NCBI GenBank assembly: GCA_024636395.1
Contig: JAGXHD010000235.1
Coordinates: forward strand, 1 to 7,613
Reading direction: 5' to 3'
Length of the DNA: 7,613 nucleotides
DNA from: Sulfitobacter sp.
Lineage (GTDB): Bacteria; Pseudomonadota; Alphaproteobacteria; Rhodobacterales; Rhodobacteraceae
In this document: positions 1 through 5,551 of the stretch, in pieces
How positions within the stretch are numbered: position 1 is the first letter of the stretch
Layout of the letters: the number at the start of each line of letters is the position of its first letter
The notes under the pieces: generated by a model
The model's input: the letters and a program-made list of their open reading frames with translations, nothing else
The model's database searches: none
Told to the model about the DNA's origin: nothing
Translations under genes and position numbers: made by a program

Positions 1-359
1 CCTACACACTCTGGCCCGCCGAGGTGCCGCTGCCACGCAAGGCAGGTGCCACGCGGCCCGCGCTTAAGGTCAGTGATTTGCAGGCTGTGGAGCGTGATTT
101 TGCCTTTGTCGTGGACGCAGAAACCGAGGCGCTGACGCTTGTGAACGCGGCGATGGGGGCAGATAAGACTCTGATCGAGGATGTGCGCGTGTTCGATGAA
201 TTCATCGGCGGCAGCCTTGGAGAGGGCAAGAAATCCCTTGCGTTGACGGTTCGCATCCAGCCACGCGAACATACGTTGAAAGATGCCGATATCGAGGCTG
301 TCGGCGCGAAGGTCGTGGCTTCTGTTAAGAAGGCAACGGGCGGTGTTTTGCGCGGATGA
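1..359 (+). CDS. pheT: Phenylalanyl-tRNA synthetase beta subunit, C-terminal part (5'-truncated by window)
   Basis: This is the last ~118 residues of the PheRS beta chain, which with PheS charges tRNA-Phe in the cytoplasm. The reading frame is open from base 3 (YTLWPAEV...) to a TGA at 357-359, and the gene starts outside the window. The visible part is the ferredoxin-fold anticodon-binding (FDX-ACB) domain. It carries the family pattern 'AVERDFAFVVD', then 'VFDEFIGG', 'GEGKKSLALTVRIQP' and 'TLKDADIE', and ends a few residues later as PheT proteins normally do. There is no frameshift or early stop. The next gene (ytoQ) starts 74 bp downstream on the same strand. I see no strong hairpin-plus-T-run terminator between them, so read-through is possible. 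The domain assignment is secure; the gene symbol follows because FDX-ACB at the extreme C-terminus of a bacterial protein with these motifs is characteristic of PheT. Confidence 0.93.
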   Translation, partial: YTLWPAEVPLPRKAGATRPALKVSDLQAVERDFAFVVDAETEALTLVNAAMGADKTLIEDVRVFDEFIGGSLGEGKKSLALTVRIQPREHTLKDADIEAVGAKVVASVKKATGGVLRG

Positions 360-433
360 ACTGGGAGTCCTGCGTCCGTCGAGGGTGCTGGATTTGAGTT
401 TATTTTGAAAAGTGAAGAGGCGGAGGATAGCGG

Positions 434-877
434 ATGCTGAATGTTTATTTGTCGGGTGAGATCCACACGGATTGGCGCGAGCAAATTGTCCAAGGGGCCG
501 AGGGTCTAGATGTGGTATTTTCTGGTCCGGTGACGGATCATGCGGCCAGCGACGATTGCGGCGTTGCTATCTTGGGCGCGGAGGCTGACAAGTTTTGGCA
601 CGACCGCAAGGGTGCCCAGATCAACGCGATCCGCACGCGTAAGGGGATCGAGGACGCTGATGTGGTGGTCGTACGGTTCGGTGACCAGTACAAGCAGTGG
701 AACGCTGCGTTTGATGCGGGCTATGCGGCGGCGCTGGGCAAATCGCTGATCATCCTGCACGGGGCGGATCATGCGCATGCGCTCAAGGAAGTCGACGCAG
801 CAGCGCTGGCGGTGGCATCGGAACCTGCGCAAGTGGTCGAAATTTTACGCTATGTGCTGACGGGTACCCTGGCCTGA
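434..877 (+). CDS. ytoQ: YtoQ family protein (nucleoside 2-deoxyribosyltransferase-like fold, function unknown)
   Basis: A 147-residue soluble protein. The ATG has a clear Shine-Dalgarno, GGAGG at 422-426, 7 nt upstream. It matches the YtoQ family: N-terminal 'MLNVYLSGEIHTDWR', central 'FWHDRKGAQINAIRTR' (residues 54-69), then 'IEDADVVVVRFGDQYKQWN' and 'AAFDAGYAAALGKSLIIL' (91-108). The N-terminal strand plus the AGYAAALGK segment resemble the Rossmann-like fold of nucleoside 2-deoxyribosyltransferases. In those enzymes a Glu just before the 'xGYAxALGK' helix is the nucleophile; here the corresponding position appears to be Asp94. No reaction has been firmly assigned to the family to my knowledge, so enzymatic activity on nucleosides or nucleotides is inference. 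The gene is intact and of typical length, 74 bp after pheT on the same strand and convergent with the GST gene, with only 44 bp between their stop codons. Family assignment is strong; function is open. Confidence 0.9.
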   Translation: MLNVYLSGEIHTDWREQIVQGAEGLDVVFSGPVTDHAASDDCGVAILGAEADKFWHDRKGAQINAIRTRKGIEDADVVVVRFGDQYKQWNAAFDAGYAAALGKSLIILHGADHAHALKEVDAAALAVASEPAQVVEILRYVLTGTLA

Positions 878-921
878 GCGTGGTGCGGGAGGCGCTGGTT
901 TTGAACACACCCCGCGACTTA

Positions 922-1623
922 TCAACTGCGTGGGGGCGTCACGAGCCCTTTTTGTACCGCCTCACGTTTTTCGAACCGGGCGAGGTAGTTTACCAGATTG
1001 GTATGATCCGCCCAGCCGAGCCGCTCCTTCACGCCATAGAAAACCAGCGCGCGCAGCCAAGGTGCAATGGCAATATCGGCGATGGTATAGTGTGAGCCGA
1101 TGATCCACTCCTTGCCGTCCAGCTCTTTGTCGAGGACGGCGAGCAAGCGCTTTGCCTCGTCCACGTAGCGTTGCTGAGGACGTTTATCCTCCCATTCGGA
1201 CCCGGCGAATTTGGTGAAAAAGCCCATCTGACCGAGCATGGGACCGAGACCGCCCATCTGGAACATGAGCCATTGCAGGGTCTTTGCTTTGTCGGTTGCG
1301 GTCTCACCCATGAGTTGCCCGGTTTTTTCGGCCAGATAGATCAGGATCGCGCCGCTCTCGAACAGGCCGATGGGCGCGCCATCGGGGCCATCGGGATCGA
1401 TGATTGCGGGGATCTTGTTGTTGGGGTTGATGGAGAGGAACTCCGGGCTTTTGACGTCCGCATCCGACAGGGTGACGGTATGGGCCTCGTAGGGCAGGCC
1501 CAGTTCCTCCAGCGCGATGGAGACTTTGACGCCATTGGGGGTAGGGAATGAATACAGTTGGAGAACTGTGGGGTTTTTCGCGGGCCATTTCTCGCTGATT
1601 TTGAAATCGGTCAGATCGGTCAT
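922..1623 (-). CDS. Glutathione S-transferase family protein, YfcG/Ure2-like (nu class)
   Basis: A 233-residue cytosolic thioredoxin-fold protein. The ATG (complement of 1621-1623) was chosen because AGGAG (complement of 1632-1636) lies 8 nt upstream; the frame runs further upstream but that part is antisense to mscL and not GST-like. The N-terminal thioredoxin-like domain shows 'LYSFPTPNGVKVSIALEE' (residues 23-40), with Thr28 and Asn30 in the positions that contact glutathione thiol in YfcG-type enzymes. It also has 'NPNNKIPAI' with the cis-Pro (Pro72) and 'FESGAILIYLAEKTG' (88-102; Glu89-Ser90 bind the glutathione gamma-glutamyl group). The helical C-terminal domain has 'QWLMFQMGGLGPMLGQ' (117-132) and 'YTIADIAIAPW' (179-189). 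These motifs match E. coli YfcG-like enzymes, which act mainly as glutathione-dependent disulfide or peroxide reductases. Substrate is not predictable. The gene is divergent from mscL. Confidence 0.92.
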   Translation of the reverse strand: MTDLTDFKISEKWPAKNPTVLQLYSFPTPNGVKVSIALEELGLPYEAHTVTLSDADVKSPEFLSINPNNKIPAIIDPDGPDGAPIGLFESGAILIYLAEKTGQLMGETATDKAKTLQWLMFQMGGLGPMLGQMGFFTKFAGSEWEDKRPQQRYVDEAKRLLAVLDKELDGKEWIIGSHYTIADIAIAPWLRALVFYGVKERLGWADHTNLVNYLARFEKREAVQKGLVTPPRS

Positions 1624-1635
1624 GTCGGAAGCTCC

Positions 1636-1652
1636 TGTGTTTCTGTGACACA
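1636..1652. promoter_or_regulatory. Inverted repeat TGTGT-N7-ACACA upstream of the GST gene (possible operator)
   Basis: Perfect 5-bp arms at 1636-1640 and 1648-1652 separated by 7 nt, beginning at the edge of the GST Shine-Dalgarno in the GST/mscL divergent region (1624-1759). Its position in the leader would suit an operator or a small mRNA hairpin. Short arms mean chance is a real alternative. I see no convincing sigma-70 -35/-10 pair in this divergent region. Confidence 0.25.
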
Positions 1653-1759
1653 AGGTAGGAGATGTTCCCCGCAAATACAGACTGAAAACTGTGCGGATAT
1701 GTGATATGCGATGTGCACCGGCATGGGGTGGGAGCTTCCTTGTCAGAATTAACTTCAAC

Positions 1760-2206
1760 ATGGACCAAGAAATGATTAACGAATTCAAGGATTTCATTGC
1801 CAAGGGCAATGTCATGGATCTTGCCGTGGGCATTATCATCGGTGCCGCGTTCACCGCTATCGTCAGTTCGCTGGTGGGTGATCTGATAAACCCCATTATC
1901 GGGCTCATATTGGGCGGTGTCGATTTTACCAGCATGTATGTTGTACTGTCGGGCGAAGTGCCTGCCGGAATGGGGCTGGACGCGGCGCGCGAAACCGGAT
2001 CGGCGATTTTTGCCTATGGCGCGTTCGTGACGGCCTGCATCAATTTTCTGATCATCGCTTTTGTGGTTTTCATGCTGGTCAAAATGGTCAACCGGCTGAA
2101 ATCAGTGGCCGAAAAGCCGGATGATATCGTGCCAGAGGTTGAGACAGGCCCAAGCGAATTGGACGTTCTACTGGAAATCCGCGACAGTCTGGCCAAGCGG
2201 GCCTGA
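1760..2206 (+). CDS. mscL: Large-conductance mechanosensitive channel MscL
   Basis: A 148-residue inner-membrane protein that assembles as a homopentamer and opens a wide non-selective pore under high membrane tension, venting solutes on hypo-osmotic shock. Family features in order are: amphipathic N-terminal helix 'MINEFKDFIAKGNV' (residues 5-18); TM1 'MDLAVGIIIGAAFTAIVSSLV' region (about 19-46), with the pore-constriction Leu21 and Ile25 matching Leu19/Val23 of E. coli; a periplasmic loop (about 52-82); TM2 'AYGAFVTACINFLIIAFVVFML' region (about 85-110); and the C-terminal bundle helix 'LDVLLEIRDSLAKRA' (134-148). The start is uncertain. ATG 1760 (MDQEMINEF) and ATG 1772 (MINEF, 144 aa) both fit the family, and neither has a good Shine-Dalgarno: the nearest GGAG, at 1731-1734, is about 25 nt from 1760. 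An upstream GTG at 1691 would add non-family sequence. The gene is convergent with ald. Confidence 0.95.
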   Translation: MDQEMINEFKDFIAKGNVMDLAVGIIIGAAFTAIVSSLVGDLINPIIGLILGGVDFTSMYVVLSGEVPAGMGLDAARETGSAIFAYGAFVTACINFLIIAFVVFMLVKMVNRLKSVAEKPDDIVPEVETGPSELDVLLEIRDSLAKRA

Positions 2207-2226
2207 ACCGGAACCGATGAGATCTG

Positions 2227-2260
2227 AAAGAGGCGCCCCCGCTTGCGAGGGCGCCTCTTT
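2227..2260. terminator. Bidirectional rho-independent terminator between mscL and ald
   Basis: A perfect 12-bp inverted repeat: AAAGAGGCGCCC at 2227-2238 and its complement at 2249-2260, with a 10-nt loop. On the + strand it ends in a TTTT run (2258-2261) 20-50 nt after the mscL stop. On the - strand it begins 3 nt after the ald stop and ends in TTT. It should stop transcripts from both sides, with the stronger T-run serving mscL. Confidence 0.88.
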
Positions 2261-2263
2261 TGA

Positions 2264-3379
2264 TTATGCGATGGCATTTTCCGGCGCGATATACGCCATC
2301 CCTAGGGCTTCGCCTACGGCGGCATAGGTGATCTGGCCCGCGTGGACATTCAGCCCAGCCAGTAGATGCGGATCGTCGGCGCAGGCCTTTTTCCAGCCTT
2401 TGTTGGCAAGGGCCATCATGAAGGGCATCGTGGCATTGCCGAGTGCGATCGTGGAGGTGCGAGCCACTGCGCCGGGCATGTTGGCCACGCAATAGTGCAT
2501 GATCCCGTCCACCTCATAGATCGGATCCTGATGCGTTGTCGCCTTGGAGGTCTCGAAGCAGCCGCCCTGATCGATGGCGACGTCCACAAGCGCTGCACCG
2601 GGCTTGAGCTCGGAGAGCTGCGCGCGGGTGATGAGCTGTGGCGCTGCGGCGCCGGGGATGAGCACCGCGCCGATGATCAGATCAGCCTCGCGGGCCAACT
2701 CGATCGTGTTGCCTGCGGAGGCGAAGCTGGTTTTAAACACGCCGCCGAACGCATCATCTAGGTAGCGCATGCGCGGGAGCGAACGGTCGAGCACGGTGAC
2801 GTCCGCGCCCATGCCTGCCGCCACACGGGCCGCGTGGGTGCCTACAACACCGCCACCGATCACGACGACGCGGGCAGGACCCACTCCGGGGACGCCGCCC
2901 ATCAGGACACCGCGCCCGCCGTTCGCTTTTTGCAAGGTCCATGCCCCGACCTGCGGTGCGAGCTTGCCCGCGACTTCGGACATCGGCGCAAGAAGGGGCA
3001 GGCCGCCGTTGCGATCCGTCACGGTCTCATAGGCGATGCAGGTCGCACCGGAAGCGATAAGGTCTTTCGTTTGCTCCGGATCGGGCGCGAGATGGAGATA
3101 GGTGAAGAGCACCTGACCCTCGCGCAGCATCTTGCGCTCGGCGGCCTGCGGTTCCTTCACTTTCACGATCATATCGGCGGCCTCGAAGATTTCGGCGGCT
3201 GTGCCGAGGATCGTGGCGCCTGCGGCTGTGTAATCCGCATCCTCGAAGCCTGCCCCTGTGCCTGCGTTTGTCTCGATGATGACCTCGTGCCCCCCCTGCA
3301 CGGCCTCATAGGCGGCATTGGGCGTCATGCCGACGCGAAATTCCTGTGGCTTGATCTCTTTTGGGCAACCGATTTTCAT
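2264..3379 (-). CDS. ald: Alanine dehydrogenase
   Basis: A 371-residue NAD-dependent enzyme that interconverts L-alanine and pyruvate plus ammonia in the cytoplasm, normally for alanine catabolism or ammonium assimilation. Residues known from characterised alanine dehydrogenases are present at the usual numbers: Arg15 ('EFRVGMTP'), Lys75 ('KVKEP') and His96 ('TYLHLAPD') for substrate binding and catalysis, and Asp270 ('DVAIDQGG'). The Rossmann NAD domain has 'VVVIGGGVVGTHAA' (residues 171-184), with Asp198 ('VTVLDRS') at the end of the second strand to bind the adenosine ribose, which indicates NAD rather than NADP. Length equals the family norm. The ATG is preceded by AAGGA (complement of 3388-3392) with 8-nt spacing. 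It is divergent from an Lrp/AsnC regulator across 139 bp, the usual arrangement for an activator (AldR/AlaR type) and its ald target, and ends at a shared terminator with mscL. Confidence 0.97.
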   Translation of the reverse strand: MKIGCPKEIKPQEFRVGMTPNAAYEAVQGGHEVIIETNAGTGAGFEDADYTAAGATILGTAAEIFEAADMIVKVKEPQAAERKMLREGQVLFTYLHLAPDPEQTKDLIASGATCIAYETVTDRNGGLPLLAPMSEVAGKLAPQVGAWTLQKANGGRGVLMGGVPGVGPARVVVIGGGVVGTHAARVAAGMGADVTVLDRSLPRMRYLDDAFGGVFKTSFASAGNTIELAREADLIIGAVLIPGAAAPQLITRAQLSELKPGAALVDVAIDQGGCFETSKATTHQDPIYEVDGIMHYCVANMPGAVARTSTIALGNATMPFMMALANKGWKKACADDPHLLAGLNVHAGQITYAAVGEALGMAYIAPENAIA

Positions 3380-3518
3380 GGGCTATTTCCTTCTGGGATG
3401 ATTGTCTGAGATTTACGGTATCTTCGGCGCAATTGGGTGGCGATTATGGGTCGCCTCTCGGGGTAATATTCGAATAGTCTGCTGTTGATTGATAATCTTA
3501 CGCGAAAGTATTGCGCCG
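3380..3518. promoter_or_regulatory. Divergent ald / Lrp-family promoter region with palindromes
   Basis: This 139-bp gap must hold the promoters of both ald (leftward) and the regulator gene (rightward). Two dyads are visible: GGCGA-N7-TCGCC at 3439-3455, and the perfect 10-bp palindrome TATTCGAATA at 3467-3476, with centres about 24-25 bp apart. Lrp/AsnC proteins usually bind several degenerate dyads on one DNA face, so these are candidate operator sites. That role is inference. I could not pick confident -35/-10 pairs. Confidence 0.45.
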
Positions 3519-3974
3519 ATGCTGGATTCCATTGACCGAAACCTCCTTGCGGCCTTGCAGAGGCGGGGGCGGATGTCGAATTCGGATCTGTCCGAACAGG
3601 TGAACCTATCCCCCTCGGCCTGCCACCGCCGGGTGCAACGGCTCGAGGCGGAGGGTTATATTCGCGATTACGTGGCGCTTTTGGATGCCCGCAAGCTTGG
3701 AGTGCCGACGACCGTCTTCGTCGAGATCACGTTGCAGGGGCAGGCGGATGAAATTCTGGATGCTTTCGAGCGGGCGGTGGCGCGGATCCCGAATGTGCTG
3801 GAATGTCATTTGATGGCGGGCTCGGCGGATTATCTTTTGAAGGTGGTGGCCGAGGATACCGAGGATTTCGCGCGGATCCACCGGCAGCATCTGGCGCGGT
3901 TGCCCGGCGTCGGGCAGATGCAATCGAGTTTTGCGTTGCGGACGGTGTGCAAGACGACGGCGCTGCCGGTTTAG
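3519..3974 (+). CDS. Lrp/AsnC family transcriptional regulator (probable alanine-responsive activator of ald)
   Basis: A 151-residue one-component regulator. It has an N-terminal winged HTH (about residues 3-50): 'LDSIDRNLLAALQRRGRMS', then 'DLSEQVNLSPSACHRRVQRL', the recognition helix being 'SPSACHRRVQRLE', and 'GYIRDYVALLD' as the wing. A C-terminal RAM/AsnC effector domain (about 64-140) contains 'VFVEITL' and the ligand-loop motif 'GSADYLLKVV' (101-110). Such proteins form octamers or dimers and sense an amino acid. ATG 3519 starts exactly where family members start; a TTG at 3489 in the same frame would add an unlikely 10 residues. The Shine-Dalgarno is weak (GAAAG at 3504-3508). Divergence from ald strongly suggests it controls ald in response to L-alanine, as known for AldR/AlaR homologues, and probably itself. 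It could also have wider targets; ligand identity is inferred from context only. Confidence 0.93.
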   Translation: MLDSIDRNLLAALQRRGRMSNSDLSEQVNLSPSACHRRVQRLEAEGYIRDYVALLDARKLGVPTTVFVEITLQGQADEILDAFERAVARIPNVLECHLMAGSADYLLKVVAEDTEDFARIHRQHLARLPGVGQMQSSFALRTVCKTTALPV

Positions 3975-4050
3975 GCTGCAGGATGCTTTGCCTCTGGGGC
4001 CGTTAGGGGCTATCGTGCACAGAGCTGCGCAGATAACGCCGCATAATTTC

Positions 4051-4057
4051 AAGGGAG
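4051..4057 (+). promoter_or_regulatory. Shine-Dalgarno AAGGGAG that decides the BLUF gene start
   Basis: A strong purine-rich ribosome-binding site located 7 nt before an in-frame ATC (4065) and 34 nt before the first in-frame ATG (4092). Its position suits initiation near 4065 and not at 4092, which supports translation of the residues that complete the BLUF domain. A CATAAT (4042-4047) just upstream could be a -10 box, but I see no convincing -35. Confidence 0.5.
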
Positions 4058-4064
4058 TAGTATC

Positions 4065-4469
4065 ATCGCCGACCTCATCCAGATCATCTATATGTCGCAG
4101 CCTTTCGGATACGATGAGGCAATGCTTGCCGGAATTTTGCTGGACGCGCGGCGCTGCAACAAGCGCGATGGAATCACCGGTGCGCTGGTATGCCGTAATG
4201 ATATCTACCTGCAATTGCTGGAAGGTCCTTCGGCAGAAGTAAATGCGGCTTACGCGCGGGTCGAGCGGGATGACCGCCATGTAGGCATGACTCAACTCGT
4301 CGCGGTGCCGGTGGCGGAACGGATGTTCGGAAGTTGGGAAATGCTGCACGATCCGGCCAAATCATGGATTTGGAGCGAGGCGGAGATCGCGGATGGCGTG
4401 CTAGAGCGTGCGACGCAGCAGGAGGTTCGCGGCGTGTTCGAGAACCTTGCCGGGCGGGTGAACGCTTAG
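4065..4469 (+). CDS. Short BLUF-domain blue-light sensor protein, apparent non-canonical ATC start
   Basis: A roughly 134-residue single-domain BLUF protein, a cytoplasmic FAD-binding blue-light receptor. Counting from ATC 4065: Tyr9 in 'LIQIIYMSQPFGYD' (the light-active Tyr), Asn32 in 'RRCNKRDGITGAL', Gln50 in 'IYLQLLEGP', and Trp/Met in 'FGSWEML', matching Tyr21, Asn45, Gln63, Trp104 and Met106 of AppA. The tail 'HDPAKSWIWSEAEIADG' has no output domain, so it must act through a partner protein. The start is odd. The first ATG (4092) would begin one residue after the essential Tyr and remove strand beta-1. Upstream to the stop at 4044-4046 the frame contains no ATG, GTG or TTG. AAGGGAG at 4051-4057 suits ATC 4065 (7 nt) or, less well, ATC 4062. 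A start-codon mutation, a sequencing error or a truncated non-photoactive product from 4092 are alternatives. It is convergent with rpsU. Confidence 0.85.
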   Translation: MADLIQIIYMSQPFGYDEAMLAGILLDARRCNKRDGITGALVCRNDIYLQLLEGPSAEVNAAYARVERDDRHVGMTQLVAVPVAERMFGSWEMLHDPAKSWIWSEAEIADGVLERATQQEVRGVFENLAGRVNA

Positions 4470-4481
4470 CTCCTTAAAAAA

Positions 4482-4508
4482 ACCCCGTGATCACGAGGAC
4501 CACGGGGT
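4482..4508 (-). terminator. Rho-independent terminator of rpsU
   Basis: An 8-bp stem, ACCCCGTG (4482-4489) with CACGGGGT (4501-4508) and an 11-nt loop. Read on the - strand it is followed directly by seven Ts (complement of the A-run 4476-4482), the textbook form for ending the rpsU transcript about 35 nt past its stop. On the + strand it starts 13 nt after the BLUF stop but is followed only by TAATTTAT, so termination of the BLUF transcript here would be weaker. Confidence 0.85.
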
Positions 4509-4541
4509 AATTTATACGTAGGCTTCATGAGAAGGGATGAC

Positions 4542-4748
4542 TTACATCATGCCTTCGCGCTGGAGCTTTTTGCGTGCCAGTTTCCTGGAACGACGGATCG
4601 CTTCGGCTTTCTCGCGTGCTTTCTTCTCGGACGGTTTCTCGAAATGTTGCTTGAGCTTCATTTCACGAAACACACCCTCGCGCTGAAGTTTCTTCTTCAG
4701 GGCGCGCAGCGCTTGATCGACGTTGTTATCGCGAACACTAACCTGCAT
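4542..4748 (-). CDS. rpsU: 30S ribosomal protein S21
   Basis: A 68-residue, strongly basic protein of the small ribosomal subunit that sits near the anti-Shine-Dalgarno end of 16S rRNA and supports initiation. The sequence begins 'MQVSVRDNNVDQALRALKKKLQREG' and continues 'FREMKLKQHFEKPSEKKAREKAEAIRRSRK', the standard S21 pattern, ending in a Lys/Arg-rich tail. Length is normal for alphaproteobacteria. A very good Shine-Dalgarno, AAAGGTGGTGA (complement of 4756-4766), lies 7 nt before the ATG, as expected for a highly expressed gene. It is a monocistronic unit with its own terminator, divergent from the COQ9-family gene. That neighbourhood is a recognised alphaproteobacterial arrangement and supports both calls. 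Confidence 0.97.
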   Translation of the reverse strand: MQVSVRDNNVDQALRALKKKLQREGVFREMKLKQHFEKPSEKKAREKAEAIRRSRKLARKKLQREGMM

Positions 4749-4784
4749 GTGGTTTTCACCACCTTTCTAGTTTGAAGTTGCAAG

Positions 4785-4825
4785 GATTTGCAGGAAGTGG
4801 TGCATTAGCAAATCTGTGCTATATT
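4785..4825. promoter_or_regulatory. rpsU / COQ9 divergent control region: inverted repeat and extended -10 candidate
   Basis: In the 110-bp gap between the two divergent genes there is a perfect 7-bp inverted repeat, GATTTGC at 4785-4791 and GCAAATC at 4808-4814, with a 16-nt spacer. Immediately to its right is TGCTATATT (4817-4825), an extended -10-like element 34 nt before the COQ9 start. I find no good -35 for it. A role as the COQ9 promoter and as an operator affecting both genes is inference. Confidence 0.35.
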
Positions 4826-4858
4826 GTCCAGCGTCTTGACCCTCCAAGGAGATCTGTG

Positions 4859-5551
4859 ATGCCCGATACCGCGACTACACCCAAAGAGAAGCTTTTGCAG
4901 GCCGCCCTGATCCACGTGCCGTTCGATGGATGGTCTCAGGCCGCGTTCGATGCGGCCATTGCCGATTCGGAGATCGAGCGCACGGTGGCGCAGAGCGTGT
5001 GCCCCCGTGGTGCTGTCGACCTGGCGATACTTTATCATAAACAGGGCGACGCGGCGATGCGGGCGCGGATCGACGAGGCTGATCTGAGCGAGATGAAATA
5101 CAGCGCGCGGGTCGCGGCGGCGATCCGGTTCCGGCTTGAGGCCGTCGAGGATAAGGAACTGGTGCGTCGGGGCACGACCCTTTTCGCACTGCCGATGTAC
5201 GCAGGTGACGGAGCCAAGGCGATCTGGGGGACCGCAGATGCGATATGGACCGCGTTCGGCGACACATCTGACGATGTGAACTGGTATACCAAACGCGCCA
5301 CGCTGAGTGGGGTCTATTCTGCCACGGTCCTGTATTGGCTCGGTGATGCAAGCGAGGACAATGCGGACACTTGGGCATTTCTCGACAGGCGCATCGAGAA
5401 CGTGATGCAGATCGAAAAACTCAAGGCACAGGTCAATAAAAATCCGGTGCTGAGCAAATTGATGGTGGGGCCGAACTGGCTGTTAAGCCACGTAAAAGCG
5501 CCGCAGCAGATGCCGCGGTCGGGTCTGCCGGGGCGTTGGACACGGCCCTAG
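4859..5551 (+). CDS. COQ9 family protein (rpsU-divergent), ubiquinone biosynthesis
   Basis: A 230-residue protein of the COQ9 family, a lipid-binding accessory factor that in eukaryotes helps COQ7 hydroxylate a ubiquinone precursor at the inner membrane. ATG 4859 was chosen for its Shine-Dalgarno, AAGGAG at 4846-4851, 7 nt upstream; a longer in-frame start at 4772 would run through the divergent promoter region. The N-terminal third, 'KEKLLQAALIHVPFDGWSQAAFDAAI' region (residues 9-34), matches the family's TetR-like helical start. The middle contains 'FALPMYAGDGAKAIWGTADAIWTAFGD' (about 112-138) and 'NWYTKRATLSGVYSATVLYWLGD' (about 141-163). The C-terminal 'NVMQIEKLKAQVNKNP' is the amphipathic helix that in human COQ9 touches membrane. 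Divergence from rpsU is the hallmark context of the bacterial members. Biochemical role in bacteria is inferred from homology. Confidence 0.9.
   Translation: MPDTATTPKEKLLQAALIHVPFDGWSQAAFDAAIADSEIERTVAQSVCPRGAVDLAILYHKQGDAAMRARIDEADLSEMKYSARVAAAIRFRLEAVEDKELVRRGTTLFALPMYAGDGAKAIWGTADAIWTAFGDTSDDVNWYTKRATLSGVYSATVLYWLGDASEDNADTWAFLDRRIENVMQIEKLKAQVNKNPVLSKLMVGPNWLLSHVKAPQQMPRSGLPGRWTRP

Noticed and set aside
885..915. Possible terminator between ytoQ and the GST gene (GCGGG with CCCGC)
   Set aside because: Only 5 bp with a 21-nt loop and no T-run on either strand.
1624..1935. A 104-residue N-terminal extension of the GST reading frame on the - strand
   Set aside because: It is antisense to the start and TM1 of mscL, lacks GST-like sequence, and the internal ATG at 1623 has a proper Shine-Dalgarno.
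2834..3409. A 191-codon open frame on the + strand opposite ald
   Set aside because: ald on the other strand is unmistakable with all catalytic residues; the opposite frame is a high-GC shadow with Gly/His/Cys-rich composition and no family resemblance.
4044..4091. Frameshift into the BLUF gene from another frame as explanation for the missing start
   Set aside because: The beta-1 coding sequence is already in frame with the rest of the domain, so no shift is needed; only the start codon is missing.
3606..4349. A 247-codon open frame on the - strand across the Lrp-family and BLUF genes
   Set aside because: It spans two well-supported + strand genes and their gap, is rich in Arg/His/Pro, and resembles no family.
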